Translations under genes and position numbers: made by a program
Shown: positions 24,271-32,454 of the stretch, one piece after another
Numbering within the stretch: position 1 is the first letter of the stretch
How the letters are laid out: each line of letters begins with the position of its first letter
Notes under the pieces: generated by a model
The model's input: the letters and a program-made list of their open reading frames with translations, nothing else
What the model was told of the DNA's origin: nothing
Databases searched by the model: none
From: Chloroflexota bacterium
GTDB lineage: Bacteria > Chloroflexota > Limnocylindria > P2-11E > CF-107
Direction of reading: 5' to 3'
Assembly: GCA_005881435.1 (NCBI GenBank)
Contig: VBHP01000024.1
Coordinates: 1 to 37,209 of the forward strand
DNA: 37,209 nt

Positions 24271-25796
24271 CGCGTGAGCTGATCGCCGTCGTCGACCTCG
24301 GCTCCCAGTACGCGCAGCTCATCGCCCGGCGCGTGCGCGAGTGCCGCGCTTACGGCGAGCTCGTCCCGCACACCACGCGCTGGGAGGACCTCGCGGATCG
24401 CAACGTGAAAGGCGTGATCCTCTCTGGCGGGCCGGCGTCGGTCTACGAGCCTGGCGCGCCGCGCGTCGACCCACGGCTCATCGACGGCCGCGTCCCGGTG
24501 CTTGGCATCTGCTACGGCATGCAGCTGATGGCGCACGAGCTCGGCGGCGAGGTCGTGGCTGAGGGCAAGCGCGAATACGGCCCGGCGATGCTCGAGATCT
24601 CTGAGGGTGTGCCGATCTTCGCCGGCCTGCGCCCACAGGAGCGTGCCTGGATGAGCCACGGCGATTCGGTGCGCCGGCTACCGAAGGGATTCCATGCCGC
24701 CGGTCGCACGGTCGACCTGCCGGTCGCCGCGATGACCGATGGCGGCGTGCGCTTCGGCGTCCAGTTCCATCCAGAAGTGCAGCACACACCGTCGGGGATG
24801 GACGTGTTGCGCAACTTCGTGCTCGGCGTCTGCGGCGCCAAGGGTGATTGGACGCCGGCGTCCTTCATCGACGAGGCGCTGTCCGACGTTCGCGCGCGCA
24901 TCGGCGAGCGGCGTGCGCTCTGCGCGCTGTCCGGCGGCGTCGACAGCGCCGTCGCCGCGGCGCTCGTGGCGCGCGCGATCGGCGACCGCCTGGTGTGCGT
25001 CTTCGTCGACACCGGCCTGCTCCGCGAGAGCGAGCCCGAGCAGGTGGTGTCGACATTCCAGGACCGCGTCACGCTCGTGCCCGTCGACGCCGAGCGGCGG
25101 TTCCTCGAGCGGCTCGCCGGCGTCACCGATCCGGAGCTGAAGCGCGCCATCATCGGCGAGGAATTTGTGCGCGTGTTCGAGGCCGAGACCGAACGGCACG
25201 GACCCATCGACGTGCTGGTGCAGGGGACGATCTACCCGGACGTCATCGAGTCCAAGGCCGCGTCCGACACCGCGGCGCGGATCAAGACGCATCACAACGT
25301 CGGCGGGCTGCCGGCGGACATGCGCCTCGAGGTCGTCGAACCGTTGCGCCGACTGTTCAAGGACGAGGTACGGCGCGTCGGCGTCGAGCTCGGGCTACCC
25401 GAGGACATCCTGTGGCGGCATCCCTTCCCCGGCCCGGGATTGGCGGTGCGCATCATCGGCGAGATCACCCCGGAGCGTCTGGACACGCTGCGCCGCGCCG
25501 ACGCGATCTTCCTCGAGGAGCTGCGTGAGGCTGGGCTGTACAAGCAGGTGGCGCAGGCATTCGCTGTGCTCACGCCGGTCAAGAGCGTCGGCGTCATGGG
25601 CGACTACCGGACCTACGGCGACGTCGTCGCGCTACGCGCCGTCACCACCGACGATTTCATGACCGCGGACTGGGCCCGCCTGCCACATGAATTGCTGGCC
25701 CGCGTCGCCAGCCGGATCGTCAACGAGGTCCCGGCGGTGAACCGCGTGGTCTACGACATCACCTCGAAGCCGCCGGGGACGATCGAATGGGAATGA
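24267..25796 (+). CDS. guaA: GMP synthase (glutamine-hydrolysing)
   Basis: Aminates XMP to GMP. In the 509-aa protein the class I amidotransferase domain has the nucleophile C82 (LGICYGMQL) and the H168/E170 pair (QFHPEV). The ATP pyrophosphatase domain has the P loop [11 protein letters not shown] (222-227 SGGVDS). The C-terminal dimerisation domain ends [16 protein letters not shown], the usual GuaA terminus. TTG 24267 is chosen because it gives the family N terminus ([20 protein letters not shown]) and overlaps a mini-ORF by 4 nt; the longer frame upstream has no support. The stop overlaps the next small gene by 4 nt. Confidence 0.97.
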   Translation: MTRELIAVVDLGSQYAQLIARRVRECRAYGELVPHTTRWEDLADRNVKGVILSGGPASVYEPGAPRVDPRLIDGRVPVLGICYGMQLMAHELGGEVVAEGKREYGPAMLEISEGVPIFAGLRPQERAWMSHGDSVRRLPKGFHAAGRTVDLPVAAMTDGGVRFGVQFHPEVQHTPSGMDVLRNFVLGVCGAKGDWTPASFIDEALSDVRARIGERRALCALSGGVDSAVAAALVARAIGDRLVCVFVDTGLLRESEPEQVVSTFQDRVTLVPVDAERRFLERLAGVTDPELKRAIIGEEFVRVFEAETERHGPIDVLVQGTIYPDVIESKAASDTAARIKTHHNVGGLPADMRLEVVEPLRRLFKDEVRRVGVELGLPEDILWRHPFPGPGLAVRIIGEITPERLDTLRRADAIFLEELREAGLYKQVAQAFAVLTPVKSVGVMGDYRTYGDVVALRAVTTDDFMTADWARLPHELLARVASRIVNEVPAVNRVVYDITSKPPGTIEWE

Positions 25797-26002
25797 CCGA
25801 TGCGGCGACCAGCCTCTCCTGTCTGCGGTGCGAGAGCGAGATGCAGTCCGGCGGCGTGCACGAATTTCGCACCGGCGGCACCACCGGCGGTTGGAAGCTG
25901 CTGTTCGGCGAGTGGGCTGAGCTCGGCGAGGATCTGCTCAAGCTCGAGGTCCTGGGATGCCAGAGCTGCGGCTACGTCGAGCTCCGCGTCCCGCGGAAAT
26001 GA
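25793..26002 (+). CDS. Small zinc-ribbon-like protein downstream of guaA
   Basis: A 69-aa protein with two Cys pairs: SCLRCESEM near the N terminus and [13 protein letters not shown] near the C terminus, as in nucleic-acid-binding or structural zinc ribbons. The middle ([20 protein letters not shown]) is amphipathic. ATG 25793 overlaps the guaA stop in ATGA; ATG 25787 is in frame two codons earlier. No specific family is recognised, though similar short two-CxxC proteins occur in high-GC bacteria. It is co-transcribed with guaA and converges with the toxin gene 24 nt on. Confidence 0.75.
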   Translation: MTDAATSLSCLRCESEMQSGGVHEFRTGGTTGGWKLLFGEWAELGEDLLKLEVLGCQSCGYVELRVPRK

Positions 26003-26025
26003 TCCCTCTCGATCACGAAGTGGCG

Positions 26026-26358
26026 CTACTCGAGGCCGAGCGCGAACTTGAGAGCATCATCGAGTTCCGCCAGCTTCGTCATGCCGAGCTCCCCCAGCGG
26101 CTCGATCAGGTCGTCAGGCGTCAGCGTCAGAAGCAAACCACAGTTCACGGCGCCGTTGCGTGGGAGTCCCTCCCGTTCACCGACATCGACGTGCGTCGCT
26201 ATGCGCCGCACGCGGGTGGTAACGGGCGCGACGATGACATGCGCGCCCACGGCATAGGCTTCTTGGCGCGAGACCAGAACAACAGGTCTCGTCCTGTCGG
26301 GAGGTGGAAGGCGCGCCCACCAGATCTCGCCGCGCTTCAGCGAGGCGCCTCGGGCCAT
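26026..26358 (-). CDS. MazF/PemK-family toxin
   Basis: A 110-aa endoribonuclease-type toxin. The N-terminal strand KRGEIWWARLPPPDRTRPVVLVS is the MazF/PemK signature, with R in RGEIWW and the conserved RPVVLVS. VIVAPVTTRVRRIATHVDV and GLPRNGAVNCGLLLTL complete the SH3-like barrel. Such toxins cut mRNA at short motifs. The ATG at 26358 overlaps the end of the antitoxin gene by 22 nt, the normal antitoxin-first order. No promoter of its own is seen. Confidence 0.92.
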   Translation of the reverse strand: MARGASLKRGEIWWARLPPPDRTRPVVLVSRQEAYAVGAHVIVAPVTTRVRRIATHVDVGEREGLPRNGAVNCGLLLTLTPDDLIEPLGELGMTKLAELDDALKFALGLE

Positions 26359-26603
26359 TCGTCGTGGTCCTGCGGGATGAGATTCAATCCAGCTCGGACG
26401 ATGGTGCGCTCCTCTGGGGTCACCGGCTCTTCCTCATACGAGCGGACGTACGCGGCGATATCCGCTTCTCGCTTCTCCCGCCGGAGGCGCTCGCCGATGG
26501 CTTCCTGCAGCCACGCGCTCCGGTCTTTGCCGCGACGCTTCCGTGAGCGCTCCATCTCTTTGAAAATCGCCTCGGGCATGCTGATCGCGAGTTTCTTCGC
26601 CAT
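26337..26603 (-). CDS. Ribbon-helix-helix (CopG/MazE-like) antitoxin
   Basis: An 88-aa protein. The N-terminal strand and two helices, MAKKLAISMPEAIFKEMERS then KDRSAWLQEAIGERLRRE, form a typical ribbon-helix-helix DNA-binding domain. The acidic C-terminal part (YVRSYEEEPVTPEE through DHDEWPEAPR) is the likely toxin-binding tail. ATG 26603 gives this N terminus; the open frame upstream has no protein-like composition. The start codon lies inside a 15-bp palindrome suited to autoregulation. It is paired with the MazF-type toxin gene. Confidence 0.88.
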   Translation of the reverse strand: MAKKLAISMPEAIFKEMERSRKRRGKDRSAWLQEAIGERLRREKREADIAAYVRSYEEEPVTPEERTIVRAGLNLIPQDHDEWPEAPR

Positions 26604-26615
26604 ACTGTCAGTATG
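26601..26615. promoter_or_regulatory. 15-bp palindrome at the divergent toxin-antitoxin/GNAT start
   Basis: CATACTGTCAGTATG has perfect 7-bp arms around one central base. Its left end is the antitoxin start codon (minus) and its right end is the GNAT ATG (plus), only 9 nt apart. A TACTTT -10 for the minus strand lies at 26623-26618, so the palindrome would cover the transcription start. This is a likely operator for the ribbon-helix-helix antitoxin. Confidence 0.65.
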
Positions 26616-27092
26616 ACAAAGTATTACCAAGTTGTCGATCCTGTGGACCGCGGTGGTTACTCGATCTCGACCGATCCGGCGCACCTCGACGTCGACGCGA
26701 TCCACCGCTATCTCAGCGACGAGGCGTACTGGTCGAAGGGTGTGCCGCGCGAGGTGGTCCGGCGTGCCATCGCCGGAAGCTTGAACTTCGGCGTGTATCG
26801 CGGCGAGCCGGGCCAGGAGCTGGCGGGGTTCGCGCGTGTGGTAAGCGATCGCGCGACGTTCGCGTGGCTCTGCGACGTCTTCGTGCTCCCGGCGCATCGC
26901 GGCAAGGGGCTCGGCGTCTGGCTCATCGAAACGGCGATGGCCCATCCGGACCTGCAGGACCTGCGCAACTTCCTGCTCGCGACGCGCGATGCGCACGCCC
27001 TCTACGAGCGCTTTGGTTTCCGGCCCCTGGCCGAGCCAGCGCGGTGGATGGCGATCCGCAAACGGCCGGCGTCGTATTCGAGCGCGACGTGA
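26613..27092 (+). CDS. GNAT-family N-acetyltransferase
   Basis: A 159-aa acetyltransferase. DVFVLPAHRGKGLGVWLIETAM is motif A (R-x-x-G-x-G, acetyl-CoA pyrophosphate binding), followed by LATRDAHALYERFGFRPL (motif B). The N-terminal part, STDPAHLDVDAIHRYLSDEAYWSKG, is typical of GNATs annotated as relatives of YitH or ArsN-like enzymes; the substrate is unknown. ATG 26613 lies in the palindrome shared with the antitoxin, and the first ten codons are unusually AT-rich. GTG 26643 is a plausible alternative start. The stop overlaps a possible GTG start of the purD frame by 4 nt (GTGA), so the pur genes may be read from this transcript. Confidence 0.9.
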   Translation: MTKYYQVVDPVDRGGYSISTDPAHLDVDAIHRYLSDEAYWSKGVPREVVRRAIAGSLNFGVYRGEPGQELAGFARVVSDRATFAWLCDVFVLPAHRGKGLGVWLIETAMAHPDLQDLRNFLLATRDAHALYERFGFRPLAEPARWMAIRKRPASYSSAT

Positions 27093-27175
27093 GTTTCATC
27101 CTCGGCGGCAAGGTCCACGACGTCATCCGCCGGCAGCGGGCGCAGCGCACGCCCTCCCGCATCGAGGTGCCCGGG

Positions 27176-28462
27176 TTGCAGTGCCTCGTGGTCGGCTCGG
27201 GTGGCCGCGAGCACGCCATCACCTGGCGCCTGCTGCTCGACCGCGCCGTCGGCGCCGTCGACGTGGCGCCGGGCAACGGCGGCACCTCGTTGATCGCGCG
27301 CAATCTCGACAACCTCTCCATCGCCGAAGCCCACCGCATCGCGCAGCACGCGATCAAGAATCAGATCGACCTGGCCGTCATCGGTCCGGACGACGCCATC
27401 GCCGCCGGCGTCGCCGACGAGGTGCGACGCTCCGGTGTGCCGACGGTCGGTCCCTCGCGCGAGGCCGGAAAGCTGGAATGGTCGAAGTCCTTCGCCAAGG
27501 AGGTCATGGAGCAGGCCGGGGTGCCGACCGCGCCGTGGTGGACCTTCGACGACATGGACCAGTTCGCCGAGTTCGCTCGCGACGCGCAGCGCCCGCTGGT
27601 GGTCAAGGCCGACGGGCTCGCTGCCGGCAAGGGCGTCGTGGTCGCGCGCGATCGTGACGAGGCGCTCGCCGCCGGCCGCGCCGCGCTGGAGGAGCGCAAG
27701 TTCGGCGACGCCGGCAAGCGCATCGTCGTCGAGGAATGTCTCGTCGGCGACGAGCTGTCGCTCCACGCGCTCGTCGACGGCGACGTCGTCGTGGCGCTGC
27801 CGACATCTCGGGACTACAAGCGCGTCGGCGACGGCGACACCGGCGCGAATACCGGCGGCATGGGCGCGTACTCGCCGTCGTCGCGGATCGACGACGCCGG
27901 CGCGCAGCCGCTGGTCGACCGTTTGATCGCGCCGGTGGCGCGCGAGCTCGTGCGGCGTGGCACGCCGTATCGCGGCATCCTCTACGCCGGAGTGTTGCTC
28001 GCCGAGGACGGACCGTATGTCCTCGAGTACAACGCGCGCTTCGGAGATCCCGAGGCGCAGGTCGTGCTGCCGCGTATCGCCGGCGACTTCAGCGCACTGT
28101 TGCTGGCGCTGGCGCACGGGCGGCTCGGCGCGTATCTCGTCGAGCACCCCCTGGAGCTCTCGAAGGATCACGCCGTCGACGTCGTGGTCGCGGCCAGCGG
28201 CTATCCCGCGAAGCCGACCACCGGCGAGCGCATCGACGGCCTCTTCGACCTACCCAGCGGCACGCTGGTGTTCCACGCCGGCACGCGTCGGGTGAACGAC
28301 TCGTTCATCACCGCCGGTGGCAGAGTGGTCCACGTGGTGGGTAGAGGCGCGACGCTCGCGGACGCGCGCGCGGCCGCCTACCGCGCCGTCGAAGGCATCC
28401 GCTTCCCGAGCGCCTTCCATCGCTCCGACATCGCCACGCCGCGCGCCGTGCACGCCTCATGA
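27176..28462 (+). CDS. purD: Phosphoribosylamine-glycine ligase (GAR synthetase)
   Basis: The second step of purine synthesis. The N terminus [17 protein letters not shown] is the PRA-binding signature. The ATP-grasp core is [16 protein letters not shown], and the metal site is [18 protein letters not shown] 27176 is chosen because GAGGT stands 7 nt before it and it gives a 428-aa protein with the family N terminus. GTG 27089, which overlaps the GNAT stop in GTGA, would add 29 basic residues (SFILGGKVHDVIRRQRAQR) not usual in PurD. The two options differ in whether translation is coupled to the GNAT gene. The stop overlaps purE by 4 nt. Confidence 0.95.
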   Translation: MQCLVVGSGGREHAITWRLLLDRAVGAVDVAPGNGGTSLIARNLDNLSIAEAHRIAQHAIKNQIDLAVIGPDDAIAAGVADEVRRSGVPTVGPSREAGKLEWSKSFAKEVMEQAGVPTAPWWTFDDMDQFAEFARDAQRPLVVKADGLAAGKGVVVARDRDEALAAGRAALEERKFGDAGKRIVVEECLVGDELSLHALVDGDVVVALPTSRDYKRVGDGDTGANTGGMGAYSPSSRIDDAGAQPLVDRLIAPVARELVRRGTPYRGILYAGVLLAEDGPYVLEYNARFGDPEAQVVLPRIAGDFSALLLALAHGRLGAYLVEHPLELSKDHAVDVVVAASGYPAKPTTGERIDGLFDLPSGTLVFHAGTRRVNDSFITAGGRVVHVVGRGATLADARAAAYRAVEGIRFPSAFHRSDIATPRAVHAS

Positions 28463-28935
28463 GCCGCGACAAGGTCGCGATCGTGATGGGCTCCGCCAGC
28501 GACAGGCCGGTCATGGAGAAGGCCGCGGAGACGCTGACGCGACTGGGGATCGAACACGAGATGCGCGTCCTGTCCGCGCATCGCACGCCCAATGCGCTTC
28601 GCGAGTGGGTCGATGGGCTCGAGATCCGCGGAGTGCGCGTCGTCATCGCCGGCGCCGGCGGCGCGGCACACCTCGCCGGCGCAGTGGCCGCGCACACGAC
28701 GCTTCCGGTCATCGGTGTGCCGCTGGCGTCATCGCCGCTGAACGGTCTCGACGCGCTCCTCTCGACCGTGCAGATGCCCCGTGGCGTGCCGGTCGCGACC
28801 GTTGCCATCGGCGAAGCCGGAGCGGCGAATGCGGGCCTCCTCGCGGCGCAGATCCTCGGCGTCGCCGACGACGCGGTGCGAGAGAAGCTGAAGGCGGATC
28901 GGAAGGCGCAGGCGCAGAAGGTGCTCGAGTCCTGA
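28459..28935 (+). CDS. purE: N5-CAIR mutase (class I PurE)
   Basis: Converts N5-carboxyaminoimidazole ribonucleotide to CAIR. A 158-aa protein with the PurE signatures [17 protein letters not shown] (phosphate loop), VLSAHRTP (catalytic His) and [18 protein letters not shown]. The presence of SAHRTP and the short length fit class I (bacterial mutase), which requires purK; purK is not in the window. ATGA overlap with purD and TGATG overlap with the next gene show tight coupling. Confidence 0.96.
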   Translation: MSRDKVAIVMGSASDRPVMEKAAETLTRLGIEHEMRVLSAHRTPNALREWVDGLEIRGVRVVIAGAGGAAHLAGAVAAHTTLPVIGVPLASSPLNGLDALLSTVQMPRGVPVATVAIGEAGAANAGLLAAQILGVADDAVREKLKADRKAQAQKVLES

Positions 28936-29408
28936 TGGGCCCATTCGATCGCTTCAACGATCGCGCCAAGCGCGTCCTCGCTTTGGCGCAGGACGAAGCT
29001 TTCCGCGGTCTCAAGCACACCTACATCGGCCCGGAGCACCTTCTGCTCGGTCTGCTTCGCGAGGGTGACGGCGTTCCGGCGAGGGTCCTCACCTCGCTCG
29101 GCGTCGATGCACGGCGAGCGCGCGCTCGCGTCGAGGGGATCGTCGGCCGAGGTCAGTCGGCCGAGCCGCCGAGCGAAATCGTGTTGGATCCCCGAACGAG
29201 GATGGTCATTGACCTCGCGAACGAGGAGGCGAAGGGGCGCGGCGATACCCGAACCGAATCCGCGCACCTCGCGCTCGGTCTCGCACGCGAGGGCGATGCG
29301 GTGGTGCGGCAGGTGCTCGAATCGTTCGGCGTGTCCCTCGACAAGGTGCGTGAGGAGGTCCTCGCCGCGCTCGACAAGCGGTCATCAGGACGATCAGACG
29401 ATGCCTGA
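28935..29408 (+). CDS. Stand-alone Clp N-terminal (double Clp-N repeat) protein
   Basis: A 157-aa protein consisting only of the two Clp_N repeats found at the N terminus of ClpC/ClpA. Repeat 1 is RAKRVLALAQDEAFRGLKHT then YIGPEHLLLGLLREGDG. Repeat 2 is DPRTRMVIDLANEEA then TESAHLALGLAREGDAV. No AAA+ module follows: the frame ends within the purB start. Such free Clp-N proteins (ClpS2/ClpI-like) can act as adaptors or decoys for ClpC unfoldases; that role is inference. It overlaps purE by one base and purB by 8 nt, so it is made together with purine enzymes, which is unusual. Confidence 0.88.
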   Translation: MGPFDRFNDRAKRVLALAQDEAFRGLKHTYIGPEHLLLGLLREGDGVPARVLTSLGVDARRARARVEGIVGRGQSAEPPSEIVLDPRTRMVIDLANEEAKGRGDTRTESAHLALGLAREGDAVVRQVLESFGVSLDKVREEVLAALDKRSSGRSDDA

Positions 29409-30825
29409 GGCGGACGGAGGAACGATCCGCGATCGGTTCGACGCGATTTCCCCACTGGACTACCGCTTCTACGGCGGCGATCCCGAGATGTACGCGGCGC
29501 TCCACGCCTTCCTGTCCGAGGATGCAGCCGTGTCGTCCCGCGCGCGCGCGGAAGCCGCCCTGGCCAAGGCGCTTGCCGCCGAGGGCCTCTGCCGCGAAGA
29601 AGATGCCATGGCGATCGCGGACGCCTGCGCCCGTGTAAGCGCGCAGGAGGTCGCGGTGGAGGAGGAACGCACGCGCCACGACGTCCGCGCGCTGGTGAAC
29701 GTGATTCGCTCGCGCACGGCGCAAGTGTCACGGCGCTTCGTGCATCTCGGTGCGACCTCGTACGACATCGTCGACTCGGCGAACGCGCGACGCTACCGTG
29801 ACGCCGTCGAGCAGGCCGTTCTGCCGGCGCTGGCCCGTCTCGCGGCGCGATGCATTGTCATCGCCGAGGCCGAGGCCGACACGCCGCAGATCGGCCGCAC
29901 TCATGGGCGCTTCGCCGAGCCGATCACCTTCGGCTTCGCGATGTCGGCATATGTCAGCCGGCTTGGCGCGCGCATCGATCTGCTGGCGAACGCCGCGCGC
30001 TCTCTGCCGGGCAAGCTTTCCGGCGCGGTCGGCGCGTACAACGCGCTTGGCCTGCTGGTCGCGGATCCGCGCGCGCTCGAGCGTCGCTACCTCGACATCC
30101 TCGGCCTCCCGGCGCGGTCGCAGAGCTCGCAGATCGTGGAACCGGAGCCGTGGTCGGATCTGGCGCACGCCTGCATCTCAGCGATGGGAGTGATGGCCAA
30201 TCTGGCCGACGACATGCGCCACCTGCAGCGCAGCGAGATCGCCGAGATCGCCGAGGCCTTCGGCGAAACGCAGGTCGGCTCCTCGACCATGCCGCACAAG
30301 CGCAACCCGGTGTCGTTCGAGAACGTGAAGAGCATCTGGAAGGCGTTTGCGCCACGCATCGTGACGACGTATCTGGACCAGATCAGCGAGCATCAGCGCG
30401 ACCTGACGAACTCGGCGTCGCAGCGCTTTCTCGGCGAGACCATCGCCGCGACCGCGTACTGCGCGGTCCGTCTCGAACGCTCGCTCGCCGGCGTGCGCGT
30501 CGATCGCGAACGCATGAAGGCCAACCTCACCGCAGCACGCAGCCAGGTCGTCGCCGAGCCGCTTTACGTGCTCCTCGCCAAGCACGGACACGACGACGCG
30601 CACGAGATCGTGCGGCGGCTGACCATCGAGAGCGAGCGGTCGGGAAAACCGCTGCTCGACGTCGCGCTGCAGAGCGAGGAACTGCGTACGCTTCTGTCCG
30701 AGCTGCCGCCCGAGGAGCGCGCCGCACTGGACCGGCCCGAGGAGTACCGCGGTCTGGCGGCGAGCGTCGCGCGCGAGACGGCGTCGAGCTGGCGAGACCG
30801 GCTGCGGAGGTACTTGGTGGAGTGA
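29401..30825 (+). CDS. purB: Adenylosuccinate lyase
   Basis: Cleaves SAICAR to AICAR and adenylosuccinate to AMP. A 474-aa member of the fumarase/aspartase superfamily with the signature GSSTMPHKRNPVSFEN (catalytic Ser loop), RFVHLGATSYDIVDSANARR near the N terminus and QIGRTHGRFAEPITFGF (catalytic His). ATG 29401 overlaps the Clp-N gene by 8 nt and gives the normal N terminus (IRDRFDAISPLDYRFYG); the longer open frame is a shadow. It is followed by purC after 10 nt. Confidence 0.96.
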   Translation: MPEADGGTIRDRFDAISPLDYRFYGGDPEMYAALHAFLSEDAAVSSRARAEAALAKALAAEGLCREEDAMAIADACARVSAQEVAVEEERTRHDVRALVNVIRSRTAQVSRRFVHLGATSYDIVDSANARRYRDAVEQAVLPALARLAARCIVIAEAEADTPQIGRTHGRFAEPITFGFAMSAYVSRLGARIDLLANAARSLPGKLSGAVGAYNALGLLVADPRALERRYLDILGLPARSQSSQIVEPEPWSDLAHACISAMGVMANLADDMRHLQRSEIAEIAEAFGETQVGSSTMPHKRNPVSFENVKSIWKAFAPRIVTTYLDQISEHQRDLTNSASQRFLGETIAATAYCAVRLERSLAGVRVDRERMKANLTAARSQVVAEPLYVLLAKHGHDDAHEIVRRLTIESERSGKPLLDVALQSEELRTLLSELPPEERAALDRPEEYRGLAASVARETASSWRDRLRRYLVE

Positions 30826-30835
30826 GGCACACAAC

Positions 30836-31732
30836 GTGAGTGTCGTTCTCGAAACCAACGTGCCCGGCGCGGTCCTCTTCCGTCGCGGCAAAGTCCGCGA
30901 CGTGTACGAGGTCGGCAGCGATCGGCTCGTTATCGTCGCCAGCGATCGCCTCTCGGCCTTCGACGTCGTGCTGCCGACGCCGATCCCCGACAAGGGCCGC
31001 GTCCTGACGCAACTCTCCAATCACTGGTTCGAGCGGACCGCCCATATCGTGCCGAACCACATCGTCGAGACGGACGGATCGCGTCTTCCCACGGCCTTCT
31101 CGCAGGTCGCGGAGCTGCAGGGGCGTTCGGTGCTGGTCCGGCGCTGCGAGCGCATCGACATCGAATGCGTCGCGCGCGGGTACATCTCCGGGTCGGCGTG
31201 GGCCGAGTACCAGACGGACGGCACCGTCGCGAACGAGCGGCTGCCCGCGGGCTTGCGTGAGTCCGAGCGCCTTCCCGACCCGATCTTCACGCCAGCCACA
31301 AAGGCAGTGACCGGGCACGACGAGAACATCTCCCGTGCGCAGCTGGCGGCCGTCGTGGGCAAGGAGGTGGCGCGCCGTCTCGAAGAGGCGACGTTGGCGC
31401 TGTACCGCTACGCGCACGCGTACGCGCTCGGGCGCGGCCTCATCCTGGCGGACACGAAATTCGAGTTCGGCTTCGATGGCACTGGCGCGCTGACGCTCAT
31501 CGACGAAGCGTTGACACCCGATTCGTCGCGCTACTGGGACGCCGCGCGATGGCAGCCGGGCGAGACGCCCACTTCCTACGACAAGCAGTTCGTGCGCGAT
31601 TTTCTCGTCGCCGCCGGCTGGAACAAGGAACCACCCGCGCCGGTGCTGCCGGAGGACGTCGTGCGCGGCACGACCGAGCGGTACCGCGAGTGCTATCGAA
31701 AGCTCACCGGCCTCGAGCTCGGGGCGAAGTGA
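30836..31732 (+). CDS. purC: SAICAR synthetase
   Basis: Joins CAIR and aspartate with ATP. A 298-aa protein, a typical length for the longer PurC type. RRGKVRDVYEVGSDRLVIVASDRLSAFDVV is split here only by spacing: RGKVRDVYEV (ATP loop) and SDRLSAFDV are the N-terminal hallmarks. VRRCERIDIECVARGYISGS is the first PROSITE pattern region and LADTKFEFGFDG with LIDEALTPDSSR is the second. Start GTG 30836. The stop overlaps purS in GTGA, 4 nt. Confidence 0.96.
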   Translation: MSVVLETNVPGAVLFRRGKVRDVYEVGSDRLVIVASDRLSAFDVVLPTPIPDKGRVLTQLSNHWFERTAHIVPNHIVETDGSRLPTAFSQVAELQGRSVLVRRCERIDIECVARGYISGSAWAEYQTDGTVANERLPAGLRESERLPDPIFTPATKAVTGHDENISRAQLAAVVGKEVARRLEEATLALYRYAHAYALGRGLILADTKFEFGFDGTGALTLIDEALTPDSSRYWDAARWQPGETPTSYDKQFVRDFLVAAGWNKEPPAPVLPEDVVRGTTERYRECYRKLTGLELGAK

Positions 31733-31980
31733 GATTCGTCGCGACCATCCACGTGCGACCGCGCCGCGAGGTCCGCGATCCCCAGGGCGACGCGGTGGCG
31801 GGGGCGCTGCGGTCGATCGGCCTCGCGGTCGACGGTGTCCGCGTCGGCAAGGAGATCGTGGTCCGGTTCGACGCCGCGAACGAAGGCGCGGCGCGCGAGA
31901 CCACGACCACGATGGGAAAGGAACTGCTCGCGAACCCCGTGGTCGAGGATTTCACCGTGGAGCTGCGCGCGGACGGCTAG
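31729..31980 (+). CDS. purS: FGAM synthetase subunit PurS
   Basis: The small subunit that bridges PurQ and PurL in the three-part FGAM synthetase of Gram-positive-type bacteria and archaea. The 83-aa protein has the PurS pattern: ATIHVRPRREVRDPQGDAVA then LRSIGLAVDGVRVGKEIVVRF and a final strand NPVVEDFTVEL. GTG 31729 overlaps the purC stop by 4 nt. The usual partners purQ and purL do not follow: a convergent response-regulator gene begins at once, and the two stop codons share the CTAG at 31977-31980. PurQ and PurL must be encoded elsewhere. Confidence 0.94.
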   Translation: MRFVATIHVRPRREVRDPQGDAVAGALRSIGLAVDGVRVGKEIVVRFDAANEGAARETTTTMGKELLANPVVEDFTVELRADG

Positions 31981-32441
31981 TTCGCCCGGCCGCGCTCCGA
32001 AAACCGCTTCACCAGCGACAGCAGCGTTTCCACGTCGAACGGCTTGGCGATGTAGGCGTCGGCGTTGATCTCTTTGGCCCAGCGGCGGGCGTCATTCGCC
32101 GCGGTCATGACGATGATCGGAACGCGATGACCGCGCTCGCGCGCGGTCTTCGCGAATTGCCAGCCGTCCATCCGCGGCATGCGCATGTCGAGGAGCACGA
32201 AGGACACCGGCGCGCGGCTGATGGCCTCGAGCGCCTCCTGGCCGTCAGCCGCGGTCATGACCTGGTAGCCCTCGCCGTGCAGCAGATCCGACATGGTCTC
32301 GAGAATCGAGCGGTCGTCATCGACGATCAGGATCGGACGCGCCTCCCGCGCCGTGAGCTCACCGCTCGGACTCGCGGCGGAGCGCTCGGGCCGGGAACTT
32401 TGCCCCGAATCTGCCGCCAGCGCTGGGTCCACGATCACCAT
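31977..32441 (-). CDS. Receiver-only response regulator
   Basis: A 154-aa protein with a single CheY-like receiver domain after a 35-residue polar N-terminal extension. Acidic pocket D41-D43 (LIVDDDRS), phosphoacceptor D85 (VLLDMRMPRMDGW), T113 (VMTA) and K133 (AKPF) are all present. No output domain follows, so it acts through protein contacts or phosphorelay. ATG 32441 directly abuts GGGAGG; GTG 32432 has better spacing (9 nt) and may be the true start. It follows the histidine kinase by 13 nt and is probably its partner. Confidence 0.92.
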   Translation of the reverse strand: MVIVDPALAADSGQSSRPERSAASPSGELTAREARPILIVDDDRSILETMSDLLHGEGYQVMTAADGQEALEAISRAPVSFVLLDMRMPRMDGWQFAKTARERGHRVPIIVMTAANDARRWAKEINADAYIAKPFDVETLLSLVKRFSERGRAN

Positions 32442-32454
32442 CCTCCCGGTCTGT

